Shown one piece after another: positions 25,854-34,885 of a stretch of 64,000 bases of DNA; position 1 is the first letter of the stretch; each line of letters begins with the position of its first letter. This stretch comes from Lachnospiraceae bacterium (lineage in GTDB: Bacteria > Bacillota > Clostridia > Lachnospirales > Lachnospiraceae). The notes under the pieces were generated by a model. That model was not told where the DNA came from. It ran no database searches and worked only from the letters and a program-made list of their open reading frames with translations. The stretch covers positions 1 to 64,000 of the forward strand of contig JAJQCQ010000059.1 of the NCBI GenBank assembly GCA_021202635.1, in the 5' to 3' direction. A program made the translations under genes and the position numbers.

Positions 25854-28800
25854 ATGGCGGAACTGAGGCTGGAAGGCTACATAAATGTGATTCTGGATCC
25901 CGCGGCTGCGCAGGGAATTCGCAGGATTGGAGCGAAGGTGGCCGTGGATGTTGAAGCGGTAACGGGAGCAAAGAGCCAGATTATTATGCCGGGAGGGCAT
26001 TTGCCGCAGGCAATTCTGGTCGCGGAGCTGGGACATGATGCGCTGGCAGATGTGCTGGCGGAGCGAATCCCGGAGCTTGGCACACTGAAGGGCAAATGGG
26101 AGAGCTATGGCTTTTATCTGGTGGAGCATCCGCTGCCGGAGGTGGAGCAGGGACTTGTGATCGTGGGCAGTGACCGCATTGGCACTATTTACGGAATGTT
26201 CCATCTGTCAGAGCTCCTCGGCGTGACTGCGTGGGGCTTTTGGGGAGATGTCAGACCTCCGAAGCTGGGGAGCGTGCTTCTGACGGATCAGGAAAGGGTG
26301 CAGCCGGCAGCGGCGACCGTTTCTGACGAAGCCGGCCGGTATCCTTACAGCAAGGGCAAAACGGACAAAACAGCCATGTATCTTTCGGCGGCGGGGATGA
26401 GCGGTTTGCTGAATGACCAGCAGCCCCCTCAGACACCGTGCGATGCGGCTGTGATTCCGGTAAAGAATGGGATTTCGAAGGAGCCCTCGGTGAAATACCG
26501 CGGATTTTTCATTAACGATGAATGGCCGTGCTTTGGCAGCTGGACCTTCTCCCATTATAAGGGGTTCACGGCCGAGATGTATGACAAAATATTTGAATAT
26601 TTGCTGCGCATGAAGGGAAATTATCTGTGGCCGGCTATGTGGTCCTCTTCCTTTTTGCTGGACGGGCCGGGACTTGCTTCCATGGAGCTGGCGACGGAAT
26701 ACGGTATTTTTATCGGGATGTCCCATCATGAGCCGTGTATGCGCTCCGGTGAGGAGTTTTCCATTTTTAAGGGCGAACATTCCCCCTATGGAAATGACTG
26801 GAGCTATGAGAAGAATAAGGAAGGGCTGCTGAAGTTCTGGGAGGACGGCTTGAGCCGTGTGAAGGGGCAGAATATTTTCCCAACGATTGGTATGCGCGGG
26901 GAGAATGATTCGAAGATGCTGGGCGAGGATTCGACCGTACAGGAAAATGTCCGCCAGCTGAAGGAGATCATCACGGAGCAGAGAAAGCTGATCGCAAAGC
27001 ATATTAACCCGGATCTGAAGCAGGTGCCGCAGCTCCTTGCCATTTATAAGGAAGTGGAGGATTACTTTTTTGGAAACAGCGAGTCTGCGGGACTGCGGGA
27101 TTTTGAAGAGCTGGACGATGTGACGCTGATGTTCTGCGAAGACAATTTCAACAACATGCGCGCGCTGCCGCAGGACTTCTGCCGCTGCGCGGATGACGGG
27201 CAGACAGCGGGCACAGAAGCAAAACTGCAGATGGCGGGGGTCACGGAGAATGGGAGGCTGCGCGCTCATGCGGGCGGCTATGGGATGTATTATCATGTGG
27301 ATTACCACGGCAGCCCGATTTCCTATGAGTGGGTGAACTCTACGCCGCTTACGAAAATCTGGGAGCAGATGACACAGGCCTGGGAATATGGCATTCGCGA
27401 TGTCTGGATTCTCAACGTCGGCGATGTCAAATTTAATGAATATCCGCTGGGGTATTTTCTGTCGCTGGCGTACGACTTTGAAACTTACGGATGTGCGGCT
27501 CCGACGAAGCCTTCCTGTGATGATTTGCATCGTAAAAACGCAGATGTGCAGATTTCGGAGGCTTCCAGGGGGCAGGCCGCGGAAGCTTTTTATGGAAGAA
27601 AAGGCTATGAAAACACGCTTGCCTATCCGGCAGCCTGGGTGCGTTCCCTGTTTGGCGCTTACGCAGACGAAGAGCAGCTGACCGATATTACCTGGGTGCT
27701 GGAAGAGTCCACGCGGCTTCACAGTCTGCGCAGGGCGGAGGCATTGAACGATACGATTTACCACCCGGCGCACTACGGGGAGGCGAAGAGAATGCTGACC
27801 CGTGCGGAAGCGTTGGAGAAGAAAAATGAGGAACTGCGGGGAATGCTTGAGAAGACGCCCTGCGGGGATGGATACTACAGTATCATTTATTTTCCGGCGG
27901 CCGGTATCGCGAATCTTCTGAAAATGCACCTGTATGCAGGGCTGAATCATCTGTACAGTGCGCAGGGCAAGGCGGCCGCGAACCAGTATGGAGAAAAGCT
28001 GGAAGCCTGCATGGAAAAGGATCGGGCGCTTGCAGCGGAGATGTCTGCATTTAAAGGCGGAAAATGGAGCGGTATGGAGCGCGAAGAGCATATCGGTTTT
28101 GTAAACTGGAATGATGAGGATTACCGCTATCCGGTGCGTCACGTGATGACACTCCCGAATCACCCGCGTCTGGTGGTATCGCGCGCGGATCGGACGCAGA
28201 CCTTTACAAATCAGTATTTTCCGGTGCCGCTGGTGATTGATGATTTCCGGAATGCCGGAGCTGATGAGGTAGTCCTTGAAATCGCAAATGGCGGCCAGGG
28301 CGCAGTTGACTGGAAGATTGAGGGAGCAGACGACTGCTTTGAGATTACCCCGAAGGAAGGCCGCACGGAGCGGATCACGGAAGTGCGGATCCGTTTTCTG
28401 CGGGAGCGGTTTCTGGAAAAGAGGCGCGCCGATGCGTCCGCGCAGGAAAAGCAGGATTCCTTCTGCGGGCAGGAAGCGGCAGTTCACAGCGAAGGGTGTG
28501 ACAGCGCAGAATTTCCGTGTGCGGTTGTCACCGGACGGGAGCGTGTGCCGCTGCTGCTCCGGGCGGGAATAAAAGATCTGGAGGCGGTGCCGGACGGAGC
28601 ATTCCTGGTTCAGGATGGCATCTGCGTCTGGGATGCAGCTGCGTTTACGGAATATACCTCCATCGGCAGCGCCGCCTTCCAGGTGCTGGAGGAGTACGGA
28701 AAATACGATTCAGCCGTGAAGGTCTTTCCGACTACGGTGCGATTTGGAAAAGAAGAGTGGAACCAGAGTGCCGCGCCGTCTCTGACCTATGAAATCTGGG

Positions 28801-29150
28801 CGGAGGAGGCTGGAGCGTACTGCCTGACGCTGCACACCTCCCCGGCGAATCCGCTCATCTACGGCGGGGAGCTTCGTGTGGGCCTGGCGGTCAACGGAGC
28901 GGATCCGGAGACGGTGACCATCACCGGCGAGGGCTACCGGGGCGGCGACCCGGGCTGTGCCGCATGGTGTCAGGCGGTGCTTGACCAGGAGCATAAAGCG
29001 AAGACGTGTGTAAGCCTGCGGGAAGGCTTAAACCGGATTACCGTTTACGCGGGGGATGCCGGGATTGCGCTGGAACGCTTTACCCTGGTAAAAGAAGGGG
29101 CGGAGCTTCTGTCATCCTATCTGGGAGCAGATGTCAGCTATCGAAAGTGA
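25854..29150 (+). CDS. GH115 alpha-glucuronidase-like glycoside hydrolase
   Basis: 1098 aa; KYRGFFINDEWPCFGSW, MKGNYLWPAMWSSSF, GIFIGMSHHEPCMR and GMRGENDSKM motifs. Confidence 0.88.
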   Translation: MAELRLEGYINVILDPAAAQGIRRIGAKVAVDVEAVTGAKSQIIMPGGHLPQAILVAELGHDALADVLAERIPELGTLKGKWESYGFYLVEHPLPEVEQGLVIVGSDRIGTIYGMFHLSELLGVTAWGFWGDVRPPKLGSVLLTDQERVQPAAATVSDEAGRYPYSKGKTDKTAMYLSAAGMSGLLNDQQPPQTPCDAAVIPVKNGISKEPSVKYRGFFINDEWPCFGSWTFSHYKGFTAEMYDKIFEYLLRMKGNYLWPAMWSSSFLLDGPGLASMELATEYGIFIGMSHHEPCMRSGEEFSIFKGEHSPYGNDWSYEKNKEGLLKFWEDGLSRVKGQNIFPTIGMRGENDSKMLGEDSTVQENVRQLKEIITEQRKLIAKHINPDLKQVPQLLAIYKEVEDYFFGNSESAGLRDFEELDDVTLMFCEDNFNNMRALPQDFCRCADDGQTAGTEAKLQMAGVTENGRLRAHAGGYGMYYHVDYHGSPISYEWVNSTPLTKIWEQMTQAWEYGIRDVWILNVGDVKFNEYPLGYFLSLAYDFETYGCAAPTKPSCDDLHRKNADVQISEASRGQAAEAFYGRKGYENTLAYPAAWVRSLFGAYADEEQLTDITWVLEESTRLHSLRRAEALNDTIYHPAHYGEAKRMLTRAEALEKKNEELRGMLEKTPCGDGYYSIIYFPAAGIANLLKMHLYAGLNHLYSAQGKAAANQYGEKLEACMEKDRALAAEMSAFKGGKWSGMEREEHIGFVNWNDEDYRYPVRHVMTLPNHPRLVVSRADRTQTFTNQYFPVPLVIDDFRNAGADEVVLEIANGGQGAVDWKIEGADDCFEITPKEGRTERITEVRIRFLRERFLEKRRADASAQEKQDSFCGQEAAVHSEGCDSAEFPCAVVTGRERVPLLLRAGIKDLEAVPDGAFLVQDGICVWDAAAFTEYTSIGSAAFQVLEEYGKYDSAVKVFPTTVRFGKEEWNQSAAPSLTYEIWAEEAGAYCLTLHTSPANPLIYGGELRVGLAVNGADPETVTITGEGYRGGDPGCAAWCQAVLDQEHKAKTCVSLREGLNRITVYAGDAGIALERFTLVKEGAELLSSYLGADVSYRK

Positions 29151-29208
29151 GAAAAAGTGCGGGATGCCACCTGGCGTTTCCCGATGCTTCAAAGAAAGGA
29201 GAGTAATT

Positions 29209-30258
29209 ATGAACGGAACAATGAAAACAGCGGTTATGACAGATATCCGCAAGGTCGAGATTCAGAGACGGCCGATCCCGGTACCCGAAGAGGACGAGGT
29301 CCTGGTAAAAATCGAGTACGTAGGTATCTGTGGTTCTGACCTGCACTATTATGAGGCGGGAAGAATCGGAGATTTTATCGTGGAGCCGCCATTCGTGCTT
29401 GGACATGAGGCGGGCGGCACAGTCGTCGAGGTTGGCAGCAATGTAAAAAACCTGAAGGTTGGCGACCGTGTGGCACTGGAGCCGGGCAAAACCTGCGGGC
29501 ACTGTGAATTCTGTAAACAGGGCAAGTATAACCTGTGCAAGGATGTGGTCTTCTTCGCTACGCCGCCGGTGGACGGTGTCTTTCAGGAGTACGTGGCACA
29601 TGAGGCGGGACTTTGCTTCAGGCTTCCGGAGAACGTAAGTACGCTGGAGGGAGCGCTGATTGAGCCGCTGGCGGTTGGTATGCATGCGGCAAACCAGGGT
29701 GAGGCGCATCTGGGACAGACAGCGGTTGTAACCGGTGCCGGCTGCATCGGCCTGGTATCTCTTCTTTCTCTGAAAGCGAGAGGCGTTTCGAAAGTCATTG
29801 TTGTGGATGTGATGGACAAGCGTCTGGAGAAAGCGAAGGAGCTGGGCGCGGACGAGGTGATTAACGGTGCGAAGGAAGATACGGTGGCACGGATTGCTGA
29901 GATTACCGGTGGTGCGGGCTTTGATCTGGGGATTGAGACAGCCGGCTCGCAGATCACAGCGCAGCAGCAGATCCGCGCGGCGAAGAAGGGCGCGACGATT
30001 GTCTTTGTAGGCTACAGCCCGTCCGGAGATATGACGCTTCCGATCGGAACTGCGCTTGACAAGGAGCTGACCTTTAAGACGGTCTTCCGCTACCGCAATA
30101 TCTACCCGATGGCAATTGACGCGGTATCCTCCGGTAAAATTCACATCAAAGATATCGTGACCAATTATTTTGAGCTGGACGACATCCAGAATGCGCTGGA
30201 TTCCTGTGTGGACAATAAGGCGGAGATAGTAAAGGGCGTAATCCGGGTTGCGGAATAA
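29209..30258 (+). CDS. Zinc-dependent polyol dehydrogenase (L-iditol/sorbitol 2-dehydrogenase-like MDR)
   Basis: YVGICGSDLHYYEAGRIGDF, GHEAGGTVVEVG and GKTCGHCEFCKQGKYNLC motifs; RBS AAGGAGAG. Confidence 0.87.
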   Translation: MNGTMKTAVMTDIRKVEIQRRPIPVPEEDEVLVKIEYVGICGSDLHYYEAGRIGDFIVEPPFVLGHEAGGTVVEVGSNVKNLKVGDRVALEPGKTCGHCEFCKQGKYNLCKDVVFFATPPVDGVFQEYVAHEAGLCFRLPENVSTLEGALIEPLAVGMHAANQGEAHLGQTAVVTGAGCIGLVSLLSLKARGVSKVIVVDVMDKRLEKAKELGADEVINGAKEDTVARIAEITGGAGFDLGIETAGSQITAQQQIRAAKKGATIVFVGYSPSGDMTLPIGTALDKELTFKTVFRYRNIYPMAIDAVSSGKIHIKDIVTNYFELDDIQNALDSCVDNKAEIVKGVIRVAE

Positions 30259-30288
30259 GCCTGACCACGAGCAGTAATGAAAAGTCAC

Positions 30289-30337
30289 GTAACTATTCAG
30301 AGCAGCAGGCCGCAGACCGCCTGCTCTGAACTGTTAC
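30289..30337. repeat. Family-1 modular repeat, copy C (minimal)
   Basis: GTAACTATTCAGAGCAGCAGGCCGCAGACCGCCTGCTCTGAACTGTTAC. Confidence 0.8.
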
Positions 30338-30446
30338 AAAATCACATATAAAGAAACAGGCGGGATTCGCATGTCTGAGCTTGTGCGAATCCCGTGAACA
30401 TTTTTTGCACACCCGGGAGACTGGCTATTTGCTGGTTTTTCCCGGG

Positions 30447-30610
30447 TTATTCACATTATCCACAATTTTATGCACACCTATGCCCGGGAGGAAAAAGGAA
30501 AATTTTGTGGATAACAAGATTTACATAATTATTCGACAAAATCCGCCAGTTTAGGGTTTTGGAATTTGGAAAAAGGAATTATTGTCAACCAGTTATCCAC
30601 ATTATCCACA
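30447..30610. promoter_or_regulatory. Cluster of six DnaA-box 9-mers
   Basis: TTATTCACA 30447, TTATCCACA 30456, TTATGCACA 30468, TGTGGATAA 30506 (reverse), TTATCCACA 30593, TTATCCACA 30602; all fit TTATNCACA. Confidence 0.8.
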
Positions 30611-30641
30611 CAATTCACAGGAAAAGTGGCGGGGAAAACTC

Positions 30642-30657
30642 TTTCCACCGGTGGAAA
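30642..30657. promoter_or_regulatory. Perfect 16-bp palindrome, possible operator
   Basis: TTTCCACCGGTGGAAA. Confidence 0.5.
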
Positions 30658-30853
30658 AGTAGCGGTTCTCATTTTGGACGAAGTATGTTATACTCTTCCA
30701 AAGATGAAAAAACGGGCTGCAGATCACACCCTGACCAGATTGATCTTATTTATACATCTGCAGGTGTGACCTGTAACGGAATCCGGAGGCAGCAGTCATT
30801 TCTTTTTATTCCCGGATTTCGAAAAAGGATCGTGACAGGGAAGGCGCACAGAG

Positions 30854-32104
30854 ATGAAGATATATACAGATAATCCAGAGGGATCCACAGTGATCCAGAA
30901 TTCATTTATTGATCAGTACATGCCCCATGCCAATGGGGAGTTTGTGAAAGTCTATCTGTATCTGCTTCGCTGCGCGAACAGCGGGCGTGAGCTTTCCCTC
31001 TCCTCGATCGCGGATGTGTTTGAGCACACGGAAAAGGATGTGCAGCGTGCACTGACCTACTGGGAGCGGCAGAATCTGCTTCAGTCAAAGCTTTCGCCGG
31101 ATGGAACACTGGAATCGGTGACATTTCTGGACCCGGGGTATTATTCTACACCGGTGATTCTGGCGGATGCCCTGCAGGAGTCGTCCGATCTCTACAGCGA
31201 CGGGATGGCTTCCTACCGGGAGCCGCTTCCTGCCCGTCCGCATGGTCATGCGGCGGAACGGCAGCAGGAATCCGCCGGGGCGGCATCGCGCAGAGACGCC
31301 TCCTCCTGCCGGGAGAATGCCCCGGGAGGACGTCCGGCGACGATCCTGCGGATGAGAGAACCGGGAGATGCGATGGCAGACCAGCAGGGAAGTGCGCCGG
31401 AAGCTTCGGCGGCGGAGCATTCGAATGGGGGGGACTCCCCTCTGCTGTCGCAGATGGATCCGGCGGTGCAGGGTGCGATTCGCGAGCTTTATTTTGTAGC
31501 GGAGCAGTATCTGGGGCGTCCGCTTTCTTCCACAGAGCAGAGCGATTTTGTTTATTATTATCATACGCTGGGGTTTTCAACGGACCTGATCGAATATCTG
31601 CTTGAGTATTGTATTATGCGGGGGTCTTTCAGCCGTTATTATATGAATAAGGTCGCGCAGGGCTGGGCAGAGGCCGGTATCACGACTGTGCTGGAAGCGA
31701 AGAAGGAATCCAGCCTTTACAATAAAAAATATTTTTCCGTGCTAAAAGAATTTGGGATCAAGGGGCGGAATCCGGCCCGGTCGGAGCAGGATCTGATCGA
31801 CCGCTGGCTGAATGAGTACGGCTTTGACATGGAGATGATTCTGGAGGCCTGCCGCCGCACGATCCGACAGATACACGAACCGAATTTTCAGTATGCGGAC
31901 AAGATTTTATCCCGGTGGCATACGTCCGGGGTTCATACGATGAAGGACGCCGAGGCCGCGGATTTAAAATGGGAGCAGGAGCAGAAGGTAAAGAAACACG
32001 CGCAGAGCCAGAAGGGCTCCGGCAATGCGGGACAGTTCAACAATTTTACGCAGAGAGAGTATAACTATGACAGTCTGGAGAAGAAGCTGTTTGGCCAGTC
32101 ATGA
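30854..32104 (+). CDS. DnaD-domain primosome protein
   Basis: 416 aa; FVKVYLYLLRCANSGRELSLSSIADVFEHTEKDVQRALTYWE N-terminal DnaD-type winged helix; C-terminal IIDRWLNEYGFDMEMILEACRRTI..NFQYADKILSRW DnaD signature. Confidence 0.87.
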   Translation: MKIYTDNPEGSTVIQNSFIDQYMPHANGEFVKVYLYLLRCANSGRELSLSSIADVFEHTEKDVQRALTYWERQNLLQSKLSPDGTLESVTFLDPGYYSTPVILADALQESSDLYSDGMASYREPLPARPHGHAAERQQESAGAASRRDASSCRENAPGGRPATILRMREPGDAMADQQGSAPEASAAEHSNGGDSPLLSQMDPAVQGAIRELYFVAEQYLGRPLSSTEQSDFVYYYHTLGFSTDLIEYLLEYCIMRGSFSRYYMNKVAQGWAEAGITTVLEAKKESSLYNKKYFSVLKEFGIKGRNPARSEQDLIDRWLNEYGFDMEMILEACRRTIRQIHEPNFQYADKILSRWHTSGVHTMKDAEAADLKWEQEQKVKKHAQSQKGSGNAGQFNNFTQREYNYDSLEKKLFGQS

Positions 32105-32185
32105 ACAGAGCCGGGCGGATAACGCTTCATGGGGCTGTCAGATGGCATCGGAGCAGGAATCAGGGATGATCATGGGTGGAGTGAT

Positions 32186-33277
32186 ATGGGACTGACAAAT
32201 ACGCAGTATGATGAGATTATGCGGGAGTATCAGCGCCGCCAGAATCAAACGCGGCAGGAGCTTTATGAGCGGGAGATGGAAGCGTATCGCCGGATACCGG
32301 AGCTGTCTGAGCTGGATGCGCAGATTGCGGCGATGAGTACGGCATGTGCACGGGATCTGCTGGCCGGGACGGCGGAGGAAGCGCCGGCAGCTGACCGTGT
32401 CCGGTCCGGGGATGATCGTCCTGGGACGGCCCGGGCGGAACGGACAGAAGAGCCGGCATTTCCCGCTTCCATCCGCTCGCTTCGCGGGCAGATTGAAGAG
32501 ATCAGTGCGAAAAAAGCGCAGCTTTTGCGGAATGCAGGGTTTCCGGAGGGGTATCTGCAGCCGCATTATCATTGCCCGGACTGCCAGGATACCGGTTACA
32601 TCGGGCGGGAGAAGTGCCATTGCTTCCGGCAGGCGACCATCGACCTGCTCTATACACGGTCCAATCTGCGCGACGACATCCGGGAGGATAATTTTGCTGC
32701 ATTTTCTCTGGAGTATTACCCGGAGACAATGAAGGATCCGGCTACCGGTCTCACTGCTGCCGCACTGGCTGCGCGCGCTCTTCAGGAATGCCAGCGCTTT
32801 GTGAGGGAGTTCGACGGGGAAGAGGCCGCGAACCTGTTTCTTACCGGAGATACAGGACTGGGCAAGACATTCCTCTCCCACTGTGTCGCCAATGCGCTGC
32901 TGGAAAGCACCCACTCCGTGATTTATTTTTCCGCATTCCGGCTGTTCGAATTACTGGCGGATTCCTCCTTCGGGCGCACCGATGAGCATGAGACGAGTGA
33001 GCTGGAACGGCATATTTTTGCGTGTGATCTTCTGATTATCGATGATCTGGGGACGGAACTGGTAAATTCTTTTGTTGCGTCCCGGCTGTTTCTGATCCTG
33101 AATGAACGGATGCTTCGCCGGAAAAGTACCATGATATCGACGAATCTGTCGCTGGCAGCGATCGCTGAGCGTTATTCAGAACGTGTCCTCTCCCGGATTT
33201 CCAGCGACTACCGGATGCTGCGCCTGATCGGGGATGATATCCGAATCCGCAGGAAGCTTGCGGCGCGGCATAATTAA
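32186..33277 (+). CDS. DnaC/DnaI-like helicase loader ATPase
   Basis: CPDCQDTGYIGREKCHCFRQ zinc site, FLTGDTGLGKTFLSHCVANAL Walker A, LLIIDDLGTEL Walker B. Confidence 0.88.
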   Translation: MGLTNTQYDEIMREYQRRQNQTRQELYEREMEAYRRIPELSELDAQIAAMSTACARDLLAGTAEEAPAADRVRSGDDRPGTARAERTEEPAFPASIRSLRGQIEEISAKKAQLLRNAGFPEGYLQPHYHCPDCQDTGYIGREKCHCFRQATIDLLYTRSNLRDDIREDNFAAFSLEYYPETMKDPATGLTAAALAARALQECQRFVREFDGEEAANLFLTGDTGLGKTFLSHCVANALLESTHSVIYFSAFRLFELLADSSFGRTDEHETSELERHIFACDLLIIDDLGTELVNSFVASRLFLILNERMLRRKSTMISTNLSLAAIAERYSERVLSRISSDYRMLRLIGDDIRIRRKLAARHN

Positions 33278-33391
33278 GAGGATGCACATGCCGCGCTAGA
33301 GGAAACAGTCTGCTTACGCAGACGCGCGGCAGCGCGAGAATCCCGCAAAGCGGGATTCTATGTTGTATAAAAAAAAGACCGCGGCGGGGAC

Positions 33392-33419
33392 TTGACCGCA
33401 GGCGGTTTTATGGTATGAT
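33392..33419 (+). promoter_or_regulatory. Candidate promoter of prs
   Basis: TTGACC (33392-33397), 16-nt spacer, TGG-TATGAT (33414-33419). Confidence 0.5.
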
Positions 33420-33547
33420 GGAACCGGATTCTGGGAGTGCCGGGAGGACTGCGTGATTCCTTTCCGGAAGACGGGCAGGTCCTGGCAGACTCGTGATGAT
33501 TACAGAGGAATACCTGCTTTGCAGAGAGCAGGTCTGAGGAGGAAAAA

Positions 33548-34738
33548 ATGCAGACAGGTTATGAGCGGAATCTGAATTCGATCCCGGTCGGGGATCTGGG
33601 TATTATCGCGCTGAGAAGCTGCGAAGAGCTGGGCAGGAAGATCGATGCCCATATTGTCAACTGGCGGTCGGAGCGAGTGCATGAGCATCAGGGAAGTCCG
33701 CTGCTCCTGGGGTATGATAAGACTTCCTATCTGGTGAGTACAGATGTGCCGCGCTTTGGCTCCGGTGAGGCAAAGGGACAGGTGAATGATTCCGTGCGGG
33801 GCAAGGACATCTATATCCTGGTGGATGTATGCAACTACAGTCTCACATATTCCTTAAACGGTTATACGAACCGCATGTCCCCCGATGACCATTACCAGGA
33901 CCTGAAGCGCGTGATCGCAGCGATCGGCGGGAAGGCGCGCCGGGTCAATGTCATTATGCCATTCCTTTACGAGAGCCGCCAGTTTACACGGGCGGGACGC
34001 GAGTCACTGGACTGTGGGATAGCCCTGCAGGAGCTGACGAAAATGGGTGTGGAGAATATTATTACATTTGACGCGCATGACCCGCGGGTACAGAACGCGA
34101 TTCCGCTTCACGGGTTTGAAACGGTTCTTCCGGTTTATCAGTTTATCAAAGGCCTGTTCCGCGCGGCACCGGATCTGACGATTGATCCGGAGCATCTGAC
34201 GGTGATCAGCCCGGATGAGGGAGCAGCCGGCCGCGCGATTTATATGGCGAACCTGCTTGGTGTGGATATGGGGATGTTTTACAAGCGGCGTGATTACGCC
34301 CGCGTCAAAGACGGCAAGCATCCTGTGGTTGCGCATGAGTTCCTTGGCAGAGATATAGAGGGGCAGGATGTGGTTCTCATTGACGATATGATTGTCACTG
34401 GCAACAGTATGATAGAGGCTGCCAGACAGCTCAAAAAGAGAAAGGCGAAACGCGTGCTGATCTGCGCGACCTTTGGCCTGTTCACCAACAGCCTGGAGAA
34501 GTTTGACAAGGCCTATGAGGAGGGACTGTTTGACGCGCTGGTGACGACGAATCTGGTCTATCAGTCGCCGGAGCTGCTCTCGAAGCCTTACTACAAGGGC
34601 TGCGACCTCAGCAAATATATTGCGCTGATTATTGACACGCTGAATCACGATGGTTCCATGAGCGATCTGCTCACACCGACTGCAAGGATTAATAAATTCC
34701 TGGCAAAGCACAGAAAAACGGATAAGGCAATCGAGTAG
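33548..34738 (+). CDS. prs: Ribose-phosphate pyrophosphokinase
   Basis: 396 aa; MPFLYESRQFTRAGRESLDCG, VISPDEGAAGRA and VVLIDDMIVTGNSM PRPP motifs. Confidence 0.87.
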   Translation: MQTGYERNLNSIPVGDLGIIALRSCEELGRKIDAHIVNWRSERVHEHQGSPLLLGYDKTSYLVSTDVPRFGSGEAKGQVNDSVRGKDIYILVDVCNYSLTYSLNGYTNRMSPDDHYQDLKRVIAAIGGKARRVNVIMPFLYESRQFTRAGRESLDCGIALQELTKMGVENIITFDAHDPRVQNAIPLHGFETVLPVYQFIKGLFRAAPDLTIDPEHLTVISPDEGAAGRAIYMANLLGVDMGMFYKRRDYARVKDGKHPVVAHEFLGRDIEGQDVVLIDDMIVTGNSMIEAARQLKKRKAKRVLICATFGLFTNSLEKFDKAYEEGLFDALVTTNLVYQSPELLSKPYYKGCDLSKYIALIIDTLNHDGSMSDLLTPTARINKFLAKHRKTDKAIE

Positions 34739-34821
34739 GAGACGGCTTACCGGATCCTGCCCGCCGCGCGAGGCGCATCCGGCGCTGGCTGGAAAACCTC
34801 CATAATGCGCCTCTGTGCATA

Positions 34822-34867
34822 AAAAAGACGGACAGGGAAGAGATTTTCTTCCCTGTCCGATTTTTTT
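34822..34867 (+). terminator. Rho-independent terminator after prs
   Basis: gacggacagggaagagattttcttccctgtccg followed by a T-tract. Confidence 0.8.
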
Positions 34868-34885
34868 CATAACTGTTCAGGATCA

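Noticed and set aside
26208-28487. 759-aa minus-strand ORF opposite GH115
   Set aside because: Antisense shadow of a well-supported GH115 gene; basic/low-complexity composition, no RBS or family motif.
30447-30610. Main chromosomal oriC
   Set aside because: No dnaA, dnaN, rpmH or gidA/parAB context in the window; kept only as a DnaA-box cluster.
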